64,000 bases of DNA from Cherax quadricarinatus (GCF_038502225.1 NC_091355.1:16958556-17022555); one strand, 5' to 3'. Shown: positions 21,245-30,916, numbered from the stretch's first letter. Numbers and translations are program-made. The notes: generated from the sequence alone by a model not told the origin.

Positions 21245-22247
21245 GTTAGAGAGTTAGAGGTATTGGGAAGATGGAGGGAATATTTTGAGGAATTGTTAAA
21301 TGTTGATGAGGATAGGGAAGCTGTGATTTCATATATAGGGCAAGGAGGAATAACATCTTGTAGGAGTGAGGAAGAGCCAGTTGTGAGTGTGGGGGAAGTT
21401 CGTGAGGCAGTAGGTAAAATGAAAGGGGGTAAGGCAGCCGGGATTGATGGGATAAAGATAGAAATGTTAAAAGTGGGGATATAGTTTTGGAGTGGTTGGT
21501 GCTATTATTTAATAAATGTATGGAAGAGGGTAAGGTACCTAGGGATTTGTAGTGAACATGCATAGTTCCTTTGTATAAAGGCAAAGGGGACAAAAGAGAG
21601 TGCAAAAATTATAGGGGGATAAGTCTGTTGAGTATACCTGGTAGAGTGTATGGTAGTTATATTATTGAAAGAATTAAGAGTAAGCCGGAGAATAGGATAC
21701 CAGATGAACAAGGAGGCTTTAGTAAAGGTAGGGGGTGTGTGGACCAGGTGTTTACAGTGAAACATATAAGTGAATAGTATTCAGATAAGGCTAAATAGGT
21801 TTTTGTGGCGTTTATGGATTTGGAAAAGGCGTATGACAGGGTGGATAGGGGGGCAATGTGGCAGATGTTGCAGGTGTATGGTATAGGAGGTAGGTTACTG
21901 AAAGCAGTGAAGAGTTTTTACGAGGATAGTGAGGCTCAAGTTAGAGTATGTAGGAAAGAGGGAGATTATTTCCCAGTAAAAGTAGGCCTTAGACAAGGAT
22001 ATCTGATGTCACCGTGGTTGTTTAATATATTTATAGATGGGGTTGTAAGAGAAGTAAATGCGAGGGTCTTGGCAAGAGGCGTGGAGTTAAAAGATAAAGA
22101 ATCACACATAAAGTGGGAGTTTTTACAGTTGCTCTTTGCTGATGACACTGTGCTCTTGGGAGATTCTGAAGAGAAGTTGCAGAGGTTGGTGGATGAATTT
22201 GATAGGGTATGCAAAAGGAGAAAATTAAAAGTGAATACAGGAAAGAG
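21245..22247 (+). pseudogene. RTE LINE RT domain, sense segment
   Basis: Encodes the family protein from the ELEVLGRWREYF block through GGKAAGIDGIKIEML, VAFMDLEKAYDRVDR-like palm motif A (21805 onward) and LLFADDTVLLGD (motif C intact, about 22132) to KVNTGKS. It has a frameshift near 21475 (one Gly codon region lost), a TAG at about 21550 and further stops near 21775 and 21797. The last family base is about 22247, where a hAT fragment begins. The endonuclease, the RT N-terminus and the whole C-terminus/3' UTR are missing. Confidence 0.85.
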
Positions 22248-23023
22248 CTGGTTTTTCACTCTTTTCAAAACAGAAAATGAACGTTCTCCTTCACAGTTAG
22301 TAGCTGGAAGTGTTAGGTAAAGGCGATACACTATGTCAACATTAGGGAAGGTTTCTGAGATACCTGCATTTCTTAAATGTTTCAAAGCAGCTGAGGGCGC
22401 ACATTTTTCAGGTGGAGCTTTAATCTGATTCATATACCCAGAAAAATGAACTATTTCTTCAACAAATGTGTCCTGAACATCTGCTGAAAGGTGTTGTTGC
22501 AACTTTAATGCAGCTTCTCTCAATTCTGCATCTGGCATAGTAATTTTGAACAGAAATTCAAACTTGTCATTGAGATTCTGGTAGATTTTTTTTTTCACCA
22601 ATTCTGTAATCAGTGAATCCAGAATGACGATGTAGCTGTCTTACATTTCTTCAGTTAATTCGTCACAGTACAAGTCTAGATAACGTGTAATTACTACAGA
22701 AAATTGGAGAGGAATCTCCCATACTCACCCATTAACGGGAAAACACAGCTGTTCTGATGTAAACAAAGGCGTGTTGAGTGTTGCCATCTATGGTTAGGTT
22801 TATTTATTTTTATTTTATTTTATTATTTTTTTTGTTTTGATTAATTTTTAAAAATCAATTTTACTCTCCATACACTTGAACTTTTTAGGTAGGGACCCCT
22901 TTGCACTTGCACTTGCATGTGCGCACTCTTGGATGAGCCTCTGAACCCCTTGGACCGCGGGGCCTCCAAATGCACGGGGCCCTAGGCAAATGCCTAGTTT
23001 GCCTATGCGGTAATCCGGCCCTG
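22248..23023 (-). pseudogene. hAT transposon remnant, C-terminal dimerisation domain and 5' TIR
   Basis: The minus strand begins at 23023 with CAGGGCCGGATTACCGCA, a typical hAT terminal inverted repeat, followed by TAGGCATTTGCCTAGGGCCC. After about 330 bp of leader, a transposase frame appears: YIVILDSLITEL, then FEFLFKITMPDAELREAA, then LTLPATNCEGERSFSVLKRV. The last is the diagnostic hAT dimerisation block. A stop lies upstream near 22642. The DDE core and zinc finger are missing by internal deletion. The 3' end and second TIR are missing because the sequence breaks inside KNQL into LINE DNA. It cannot transpose itself. Confidence 0.8.
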
Positions 23024-23184
23024 GTTACCCCTTACCATCTGAGCCATCGATCCTATAAACAACATGAGCCTAGCGAACTAGGCTTGTTTCATTTTGCTAG
23101 GACACTCGTGGCAGATGTATGCTCAAGGATTAATTTCAGCCTCTACCTGTTTGAATAACCCGCCTCAACAAGCAGTCTACATAA

Positions 23185-23281
23185 CAATGAAACCACGAAA
23201 CATGTGGTTTTGAATCATTTACCAAACTGCAGCAGGCCAGGATTCGACCCCACGACACACTGTCCCGCCTCAAGAAACCAC
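23185..23281 (-). mobile_element. tRNA-like SINE fragment
   Basis: On the minus strand GTGGGGTCGAATCCTGGCC is a Pol III B-box-like word within a short degenerate fragment. Confidence 0.35.
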
Positions 23282-23595
23282 ACAATGTACATGTCACATG
23301 TATTAGTTAATGAATGTTAAATTTATGAAACGTATGTTGCTAAAACTTAGAAAAGTGTACTCTAAACGAGCATTTAGACACCGGCACTAACATTCTCCTC
23401 GCACCAATAATGACGATCTTATTATGATAATAATCCATACAATGTACATGTCACATGTATTAGTTAATGAATGTTAAATTTATGAAACGTATGTTGCTAA
23501 AACTTAGAAAAGTGTACTCTAAACGAGCATTTAGACACCGGCACTAACATTCTCCTCGCACCAATAATGACGATCTTATTATGATAATAATCCAT
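23282..23595. repeat. Perfect 157-bp tandem duplication
   Basis: The unit starting ACAATGTACATGTCACATG at 23282 repeats from 23439 with no difference that I can find. It includes two short palindromic words (ACATGT) and no coding. Confidence 0.9.
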
Positions 23596-23659
23596 ACAAG
23601 GAATATGCTAGGCGTATTTGCTTCCCCTTAGTTCAAGAGGCAATGAGACACGCATAGTA

Positions 23660-23969
23660 ACTATCTTTTCCACAATTATCATCACCATCACTACCACCAC
23701 CACTACACTATTGTCACAATCACCACCACCAATATTGCCACAACTTTCAATTCTATCATATCCACAATCCCTGCAACTACTACCAGCACAACCACCACTG
23801 ACGCCACTATTATACCACCTCTTCCTCCACCTCACCACAACTACTTCTACTACCATACACCAGTTCTCGTACTCACTCACAAACACACACACACACACAC
23901 ATACACACACACACACGCACACACACACACACACATACACACACATACACACATACACACACATACACA

Positions 23970-24016
<47 letters not shown>
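23660..24016. repeat. CAC-rich stretch and interrupted (CA)n
   Basis: ACC/CAC-rich low complexity to 23870, then CA repeats interrupted by ACATAC units from about 23879. Following 24017-24355 is AT-rich with no gene. Confidence 0.85.
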
Positions 24017-24018
<2 letters not shown>

Positions 24019-24351
24019 CTAAACTCTGCGCCTCATTTGATCCTATCATTTGAACGTCCCATTTCGCGAAAATTTCCTCGCCAAATCTTTTTCACCAATG
24101 TTTTACAATCCTTCTTATCTTATTTCCCTCTATCGTAAATGTCTAACTGGATTTCTTCTGCTTGCTCTTCTTCTTCTATATTCTTTTTTTCTTTTTTCCT
24201 TTAAATTTTCGTCATGTAAATGTTAAATAATCTACTTAATAGGTATTCTGTTTTTTTCTTGGTTTCCAATTTAATATTTTACTTGGAAATGTGAAAAGTT
24301 TCGCAACTATCCCCATTTACTTGGTGTGGAACATTGCCCAAAATACAAATA

Positions 24352-24355
<4 letters not shown>

Positions 24356-24440
<85 letters not shown>
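24356..24440. repeat. (TA)n microsatellite
   Basis: About 42 TA units, flanking PLE copy A. Confidence 0.97.
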
Positions 24441-24442
<2 letters not shown>

Positions 24443-24444
24443 GT

Positions 24445-25272
24445 GCAATAAGATCACACTAAACAGGTGATTTCAGAATGTGCAAAACAACCACTGTGAA
24501 AGAATAGAGAAATTCCAAAGCGCTTTCGTGACTACTCACATTATCAAGGAACAATTAAAGTAATGCATCAAAGGAAGGCATATAAAGGGTCTAGCCCACA
24601 CCTCACTATCACATCCCATGACAAAGCAATACCTGACGCGCAACTCATAAGAAAGGGAACACTGCAGCAGGCCCGCTGGCCCAACTAGACAGGTCCTTCA
24701 CACAACCCACCAACAAACTATTCTACCCAAGAATTAAGAATTTTAAAATTTATTATTTGTCCAATGTATTATTAAATTCTTCCCAAATTCTATTAATTAT
24801 AAACAGATCTAATTTATATAAACCAAAGGAAATATTCAAATTATTGTCAAAACTGCTTTTTATGAAACAAGATTCAATTATATTCCTGTCGACTATGGAC
24901 TTGCTTGATACAACTTTCTCGACTTTTTGAAAATCAATTGGATGGTTAAAATCTCTCACATAAATAAATAGAGCATTGGAATCTTGTCCAGTTCTAATGC
25001 TATATTTATGTTGTTTTAATCTTAGTTCGAGATTTTTACCAGTTTGACCGTAATAAACTTTATCGCAAATTTTACAAGGAATCTTATAGACACATCCGTC
25101 AGCATTTTGGGGGGAATTCTTTATGAAAAGTGTTTTTTTTTACTGAATCAAGATTTTTAAATACAACTTTGATGTTAAAAGACTTAAGAGAAGGCATATT
25201 AACCAAGTTTTTATGGTAAGGGAGAACCAACATATTTTTAGATGAATACAAATACGTAAAGCTCTCTAAAAC

Positions 25273-25275
<3 letters not shown>
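24445..25275 (-). pseudogene. Penelope-like element 3' end, copy A (GIY-YIG endonuclease, broken)
   Basis: The minus strand encodes the same linker and GIY-YIG endonuclease as copies B and C, with VRDFNHPIDFQKVEKVV and ESCFIKSSFDNN readable in 24959-24753. The upstream part is disrupted: the start of the frame is a non-ATG context, TAA codons interrupt near 24960, and a T-run insertion near 25130 shifts the frame. The non-coding tail is more diverged from B and C than they are from each other, and shares GGCCCGCTGGCCCA with a fragment at 61.23 kb. The RT domain is absent. Confidence 0.8.
24511..24549 (-). ncRNA. Hammerhead-like motif in PLE copy A tail
   Basis: The minus strand reads CCTTGATAAT, hairpin GTGAGTAGTCAC, GAAAGCGCTTTGGAA, the same order as in copies B and C. 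An extra T near the putative cleavage side distinguishes it. Confidence 0.4.

Positions 25276-25350
<75 letters not shown>
25276..25350. repeat. (TA)n microsatellite
   Basis: About 37 TA units between PLE copies A and B. Confidence 0.97.
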
Positions 25351-25353
<3 letters not shown>

Positions 25354-25418
25354 ATAAGATCACAGTAAACAGGTGATTTCAGAATATGCAAAACAACCAC
25401 TCTGAAAGAATAGAGAAA

Positions 25419-25456
25419 TTCCAAGCGCTTTCGTGACTACTCACATTATCAAGGAA
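25419..25456 (-). ncRNA. Hammerhead-like motif in PLE copy B tail
   Basis: Identical on the minus strand to the motif described for copy C at 26845-26882. Confidence 0.4.
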
Positions 25457-25625
25457 CTATGAAAGTAAAGCATCCAAGGAAGCTATATAAGGGGTCTGGT
25501 CGGCACCTCACTATCAGATCCCACAACGGTTTAAACACGTGACGCGCGGCGAGCCAACTTGGAAAGGTCCTTGGCACAACTCACCCCACAAACTATTCTA
25601 CCCAAGAAATAAGAAATTTTAAAGA

Positions 25626-26105
25626 TTATTTGTCCAGTGTATTATTAAATTCTTCCCAAATTCTATTAATTATAAATGGATCTAATTTATATAAACCAAA
25701 GGAAATATTCATATTATTGTCAAAACTGCTTTTTATGAAACAAGATTCAATTATATTCCTGTCGACCATGGACTTGCTTGATACTACTTTCTCAACTTTT
25801 TGAAAATCAATTGGATGGTTAAAATCTCTTACATGAATAAATAGAGCATTGGAATCTTGTCCAGTTCTAATGCTATATTTATGTTGTTTTAATCTTAGTT
25901 TGAGATTTTTACCAGTTTGACCGTAATAAACTTTATCGCAAATTTTACAAGGAATCTTATAGACACATCCATCAGCATTTTGGGGGGAATTCTTTATCAA
26001 AAGTTTTTTTACTGTATCGAGATTTTTGAATACAACTTTAATATTAAAAGTCTTAAGAAGAGAAGGCATATCAACCAAGTTTTCATGGTAAGGGAGAACC
26101 AACAT
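25626..26105 (-). CDS. PLE GIY-YIG endonuclease, copy B
   Basis: The 159-residue frame differs from copy C at residue 69 (Lys for Glu). GIY-YIG elements are GCVY at 46-49 and YYG at 60-62, with Arg71, His75 and Glu120 as expected active-site residues. C53/C56 and H75/H91 fit the CCHH motif of PLE endonucleases. In the family this domain nicks DNA to prime reverse transcription, and it follows an RT that is absent here. ATG at 26105 is the first Met of the linker and not a natural start. The open frame continues upstream to the palindrome spacer. Confidence 0.8.
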   Translation of the reverse strand: MLVLPYHENLVDMPSLLKTFNIKVVFKNLDTVKKLLIKNSPQNADGCVYKIPCKICDKVYYGQTGKNLKLRLKQHKYSIRTGQDSNALFIHVRDFNHPIDFQKVEKVVSSKSMVDRNIIESCFIKSSFDNNMNISFGLYKLDPFIINRIWEEFNNTLDK

Positions 26106-26138
26106 ATTTTTATTTGAATAAGGCTGGTTGTCCCTTTT

Positions 26139-26162
26139 ACAAGAAATACTTTTTACAATCCA
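26139..26162. other. 24-bp spacer of the PLE palindrome
   Basis: Unpaired centre (ACAAGAAATACTTTTTACAATCC and one more base) between the two 753-bp arms. I do not recognise it as part of the element. Confidence 0.8.
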
Positions 26163-26195
26163 AAAAGGGACAACCAGCCTTATTCAAATAAAAAT

Positions 26196-26675
26196 ATGTT
26201 GGTTCTCCCTTACCATGAAAACTTGGTTGATATGCCTTCTCTTCTTAAGACTTTTAATATTAAAGTTGTATTCAAAAATCTCGATACAGTAAAAAAACTT
26301 TTGATAAAGAATTCCCCCCAAAATGCTGATGGATGTGTCTATAAGATTCCTTGTAAAATTTGCGATAAAGTTTATTACGGTCAAACTGGTAAAAATCTCG
26401 AACTAAGATTAAAACAACATAAATATAGCATTAGAACTGGACAAGATTCCAATGCTCTATTTATTCATGTAAGAGATTTTAACCATCCAATTGATTTTCA
26501 AAAAGTTGAGAAAGTAGTATCAAGCAAGTCCATGGTCGACAGGAATATAATTGAATCTTGTTTCATAAAAAGCAGTTTTGACAATAATATGAATATTTCC
26601 TTTGGTTTATATAAATTAGATCCATTTATAATTAATAGAATTTGGGAAGAATTTAATAATACACTGGACAAATAA
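26196..26675 (+). CDS. PLE GIY-YIG endonuclease, copy C
   Basis: 159 codons, intact. The order is linker (VLPYHENLVDMPSLLKTF, VVFKNLDTVKKLLI, residues 3-37), GIY-YIG domain (residues 46-120) and C-terminal tail (GLYKLDPFIINRIWEEF). Key residues are Y49, Y61-G62, R71, H75, H91 and E120, with C53 and C56 as likely zinc ligands. Codons upstream of the ATG (QPYSNKN) remain open to 26163, so this is the tail of a longer polyprotein whose RT has been lost. A typical PLE protein is several times longer. The missing RT makes the copy non-autonomous. Confidence 0.82.
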   Translation: MLVLPYHENLVDMPSLLKTFNIKVVFKNLDTVKKLLIKNSPQNADGCVYKIPCKICDKVYYGQTGKNLELRLKQHKYSIRTGQDSNALFIHVRDFNHPIDFQKVEKVVSSKSMVDRNIIESCFIKSSFDNNMNISFGLYKLDPFIINRIWEEFNNTLDK

Positions 26676-26844
26676 TCTTTAAAATTTCTTATTTCTTGGG
26701 TAGAATAGTTTGTGGGGTGAGTTGTGCCAAGGACCTTTCCAAGTTGGCTCGCCGCGCGTCACGTGTTTAAACCGTTGTGGGATCTGATAGTGAGGTGCCG
26801 ACCAGACCCCTTATATAGCTTCCTTGGATGCTTTACTTTCATAG

Positions 26845-26882
26845 TTCCTTGATAATGTGAGTAGTCACGAAAGCGCTTGGAA
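26845..26882 (+). ncRNA. Hammerhead-like motif in PLE copy C tail
   Basis: In order: TTCC, core TTGATAA, one extra T, hairpin GTGA-GTAG-TCAC, GAAA at 26869-26872, GCGCTT, then GGAA, which can pair with the leading TTCC as stem I. The hammerhead core is CUGANGA plus GAAA. Here positions 3 and 8, which pair in the fold, are U and A in place of C and G. The extra base before stem II is unusual. PLEs are known to carry hammerhead ribozymes in their terminal regions, so the assignment is plausible. Activity is unproven. Confidence 0.42.
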
Positions 26883-26910
26883 TTTCTCTATTCTTTCAGA
26901 GTGGTTGTTT

Positions 26911-26913
<3 letters not shown>

Positions 26914-26974
<61 letters not shown>
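26914..26974. repeat. (TA)n microsatellite
   Basis: About 30 TA units between PLE copy C and a TIR-element body. Confidence 0.97.
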
Positions 26975-26978
<4 letters not shown>

Positions 26979-27258
26979 CGCAAAAGTCGTTCTGAAGCTA
27001 ACGAAAATTTTTTATTAATTTTATTTGTTTTTTTTTCTTAAATTATTGTAAACTTATCTAAAACATATTTAATTGGATTATGCTAAATTAAATTGCGCTT
27101 GTTATAATAAGGTTAGGCAAGTTTTCTAAGGTTCTTTGGATACAAAATTATTAACTTTAACATAAATGAAAAAAATATGTCTTTAAACGAATTAGAGAAA
27201 ATTTTAGAAAGAACTTAATTTTAAATGAGTTCTTGCTAACTGACCAGTTTACCGCAAA
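26975..27258. mobile_element. TIR-element body, ends missing
   Basis: AAATTATTGTAAACTTATCT, AATTGCGCTTGTTATAATAA and AATGAGTTCTTGCTAACTGA align in order with 8108-8315. It is truncated on the left at (TA)n and on the right before the GGCACGA end, near a CA tract at 27275-27330. Confidence 0.65.
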
Positions 27259-27293
27259 CACAGACAGACAGACACACACACACGCACACGCGT

Positions 27294-27330
<37 letters not shown>

Positions 27331-27332
<2 letters not shown>

Positions 27333-27690
27333 GCTGACAGGGTGTCCTTCTGTCATAATTTGAAGATGATTATTTAGATGAATTCGTCTTAGATCACTAT
27401 CAGTTCACTAGTAATTATAGTTTAGGTAGGACAGTAACGTCATTTAAATTTTCCCTTTAAAATTGTTAATTATATATTATACAACTGTATTTATTTTTTG
27501 TATATTCGTTGCTGTATGTGTTCAGAACGTGATATGATGTAAATTTTAGTAAACCTACAAATGGCTTAAAAAACTAATTACATCATATCTATCAGACATA
27601 ACATCTTGGAGTCTTGATACAAGGAATTCTTAATTAAACTCTTGCCTAACCTACAGGAATGACCTACTTAACATTACGCTAGTGGGTTTT
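27331..27690. other. AT-rich spacer, no gene
   Basis: Nothing recognised. Confidence 0.4.
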
Positions 27691-27945
27691 TCCACTGATG
27701 ACTCCGCCTCCTGCTGCTTCAACTCATTTGACTGCAGTACATATGCCACTTCTTCTCGCATATGCTGTACATTTCACAAAACTGATGGACTGAACATATC
27801 GACTCCAGGCTGAGTGACTGATTATCTCAAACTACTCCTCATCTTCCACCATTCTTCTCTGTAATGGACTGGAGAAGCCACTGGCTGCCGAATCGTTTCC
27901 ACAGTAAAGATTCCCAAATGTTGGACAAGTGTCTTATTTTTCAAC
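27690..27945 (+). mobile_element. Solo PLE tail
   Basis: TGATGGACTGAACATATCGA, CTCCAGGCTGAGTGACTGAT and AAAGATTCCCAAATGTTGGA match in order the end of the PLE at 34720-34870. No coding part is attached. The following 27946-28590 holds only AT-rich DNA. Confidence 0.6.
27869..27900 (+). ncRNA. Degenerate hammerhead-like motif in solo PLE tail
   Basis: CTGGAGA, extra A, GCCAC-TGGCTGCC, then GAATCGTTTCC. The C3/G8 pair is kept but A6 is G and GAAA is GAAT, so it is probably inactive. Confidence 0.3.
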
Positions 27946-28589
27946 TTGTCAAGTTTCTAAATCTTTTACATCAAACTTGGAATAGTTGGAACCCGTGCTA
28001 AAACTGGAGAATAACTCATCTAATGGCCTTCAGTAATATACTTTTACTGAATAAAAACAGCGTCTTCTGACTGACTTCAAGATGTCATTGATGATGCATT
28101 CTATAAGACGCCAAGTAACCCATAAGTTTAACCCGGGTTGGTGAAAATTTGAAGTTTTACTTTGCTAAAAATCGTGAAGTCGTTGGAATCAGATCAGTTA
28201 CCGGAGAATACCTCATCTGATCGGCTTCAAACTATTACTATTTGTGGACTTTATTAAAGCTAAACTTGTCAGTCTGAGCTATGTAGATTTCATGACTCAA
28301 GAAATCGTAATAAAGCGGTAGGGGTTTGAACCCACGGCGAGTGAATTTTAGGACTATTTCCATGGATTTCATTCTCACCCATTCCGTAGTTTATGCAAAT
28401 TTCAATTTGCTGATTTATTAAGGAAATAGTTTCTCATGTAATTACTTGAGAATCTCTCTTTTGATCAATTTTAAACCCTAAATGCTGTATCTTAATTGTA
28501 AGCATTTTTTTTGTACTTTTTTTTTGGGTGACAATTTGCCAATTTTATTTTACTTACAAGAAGGTTGGTATTGTGAATGATGTATGCAT

Positions 28590-29503
28590 TTCATAGGAAA
28601 AGTAAGTCAGATCATGTTATTTTTCATGAAGCATATAGGATATCAGATTGGAGGGAGTATGGAAGTGAATGTATTCAGATATTTGGTCTATGAAAAATGA
28701 GGAGAATCATAGAATTGGTGCATGAGGAGAATCATAGAATTGGTCTATGGAAGATTAGGAGAATCATTGAATTGATGAAGGAAAAAAGGTGAGCGGTGCA
28801 ATGAGGAGTCTGTAGAGACAAAGACCCGTGTCCATGGAAGGAAAGAGGGGAATGTTTGAGAGTATAGTTATACCAACGCTCTTATACAGGTGGTGAATGT
28901 TGCAATAAGGAGAAGGCTGGAGGCAGTGGAGATGTCATGTCTGAGGGCAATGTGTGGTGTGAATATAATGCAGAGAATCCGTAGTTTGAAAATTAGGAGG
29001 ACATGCGGGGTTACCAAAAGTATTATCCAGATGGCTGAGGAGGGGTTGTTGAGGTGGTTCCAACATGTAGAGAGAATGGAACGAAATAGAATTATGTCCA
29101 GAGCTTATAAATCTGTAGTGGAGGAAAGGCGGGGTACGGGTCAGCCTAGGAAAGGTTGGAGGGAGGGGTTAAAGAAAGTTTCGTGTGCGAGAGGCTTTGA
29201 CTTCCAGCAAGCATGATAGGAGCGAATGGAGACGGATGGTTTTTAGGACTTGACGTGCTGTTGGAGTGTACGCAAAGTAACATTTATGAAGGGATTCGGC
29301 TAAACCGGCAGGCAGGATTTGAGTCCTGGAGATGGGAAGTACAGTTCCTACACTCTGAAGGACTGGTGTTACTGTTGTAATTTTATAACCGCAGTGTAAG
29401 TACGCCTCTGGCAAGACAGTGGTGGAGTGAATGATGAACGTTTTTCTTTCTCGGGTCATCCTCCTTCGTGGGGAAACGGCCGATGTGTAAATAAAAAAAA
29501 ATC
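28590..29503 (+). pseudogene. RTE LINE 3' fragment, degraded
   Basis: Sense-strand copy of the RTE C-terminus. A broken thumb at 28630-28800 is followed by an open frame 28890-29216 reading RRLEAVEMSCLRAMCGVN, then LLRWFQHVERMERN and RKGWREGLKKV. The 3' UTR then runs to GGCCGATGTGTAAAT and an A run. Relative to the 8822-11663 copy it has many substitutions, so it is an older insertion. A roughly 31-bp segment is triplicated at 28687-28778. Confidence 0.85.
28687..28778 (+). repeat. Triplicated 31-bp segment within LINE
   Basis: GAGGAGAATCATAGAATTGG appears twice and a third diverged copy (AGGAGAATCATTGAATTGA) follows. The intact LINE has it once. Confidence 0.75.
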
Positions 29504-29694
29504 TGCACATTTAAGCTAAAAATTTGGGTTTGTTAGAAAATTCTTGAAACCTAAATGAATCCTCGAAATATGCAATACAATAACGTTTTAGCACATTATT
29601 CTTTATTTTCAGATAAAGAAAAATGAGTCTTTTTCTCACGTTAACTCTCGAAATGACATTGTATTTTTTATATCGCTGCATCACATGGATCTTA

Positions 29695-29815
29695 AACCGG
29701 GCAAGGGGCTCTTGATCCAAGGAACTGCACTTGCATTCCCTGCGTCTCATTCCACAGGGAGAACATGACCTCTACGGGTTCGTCGCTTTCCTTTGATTAA
29801 AATATAACAATAAAC
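29695..29815 (+). mobile_element. Dispersed SINE-like repeat
   Basis: AAGGGGCTCTTGATCCAAGG through CTACGGGTTCGTCGCTTTCC to an AT-rich tail with AACAAT. Same family as 18000-18175. Nothing recognised in 29505-29690 or 29815-30105. Confidence 0.5.
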
Positions 29816-30109
29816 GCAGCAATCGGCAGTGGCTGATGACTCGTTTGAAATGGATTGTTTATGTTTAGGCTGTGTAGACACAAAATTTTGGGGGGTTTAT
29901 GCAATAATTGGGAAATGCATCTTATGATTAACATTGGCTTTCAGTGTTGATTAAATCAAACTGTGCCAGTTTGATTTTATCAAATTGGGTTCTGTGAAAT
30001 AATTGGAAAATGTTCCTTTTGATCAGAAACAAGTGAGTGTTTAACTTTATTTAGTCATCCTAAGTTAAATCAATATAATGTTCTTTAATGTGCTTATAAC
30101 AATTGTGTG

Positions 30110-30420
30110 CCCATTTATCTACTCACATCCTCATCCATTCATCCACCTATCCATTCACTCATCCACCTATCCATTCATTCATCCACCTACACAGTCATTC
30201 ATGCACCTATCCATTCATTCATCCACCTACACAGTCATTCATGCACCTATTCATTCATTCATCCATCCACCTATCCATTCATTCATCCACCTATCCATTC
30301 ACTCCCGAACCCACCAATCTGTCTATTCACCACACCATCTATTTATCCACTCATCTATTTTCAAACCAACTCATCCATCTATCCATCCAAATCCATCCAT
30401 TCATCCATCCATCAACTTTA
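30110..30420 (+). repeat. CATY-based minisatellite
   Basis: Units of CATCCACCTATCCATTCATT type, with a longer repeat (CACCTACACAGTCATTCATG) present twice. Ser/Ile/His/Pro open frames in all three phases are by-products. Confidence 0.85.
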
Positions 30421-30821
30421 AAGGGTTCTGGTGTCGGAACAGTTATGGATCAGGTGCAGAGAAGACTTGCAGAATTGACTTATAATTCACTCAGACTCAG
30501 CTCTTATTGAAACAAAAGTGGATCATTTCCTTCCCACTTCAATAAAGTGGTACACGTATTCACTTTTGTTTTCCTACACAGTACCGTTAGAAGAATATTT
30601 TCCACGATTAAAGAACAAATGAAACAAAATAACTACTTCAACGAATGTGATTTGAAATGCTTAACAATTCGCAAACAAACGATATTATTTACAAATATTA
30701 TCTGTATGTTTACAGCAGTACTCGAACCTGCAAACTCTGGGGCAGGATTTAATGAAATAACTTTGAAAACGAGACTGGTGCCCCGGGGTATGGGAAAATA
30801 TCGTCTACCTCCTGTTAGGCG

Positions 30822-30916
30822 CCCATACTTATCTGGGGTCTGGCTGCGTGGTAAAGTACTGTGTTCTCTGATACAGAGTGTGCAGGTTCAAGTCTTGTTG
30901 TAGACGTAGAGACAAT

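Larger units (their letters stand above)
25351..26138 (-). mobile_element. Penelope-like element 3' end, copy B (left arm of palindrome)
   Basis: Minus-strand PLE fragment with the linker, GIY-YIG endonuclease and tail. Positions 25386-26138 form the left arm of an inverted repeat with copy C. Outside the arm, 25351-25385 holds a further 35 bp of element tail (GCAATAAGATCACAGTAAAC) that copy C lacks. Confidence 0.85.
26163..26915 (+). mobile_element. Penelope-like element 3' end, copy C (right arm of palindrome)
   Basis: Exact-length reverse complement of 25386-26138. I found one difference, in the codon for residue 69. It ends at TTTTGCAT directly in (TA)n. Confidence 0.9.

Noticed and set aside
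25386..26915. Palindrome as a pure sequencing fold-back artefact
   Set aside because: Not excluded, but the outer ends differ by 35 bp and the arms differ at codon 69, where the older copy A agrees with one arm. It is therefore kept as a finding to verify.
30837..30905. tRNA gene
   Set aside because: A and B box words are present but no cloverleaf or anticodon arm can be drawn. The unit recurs with a SINE-like tail.
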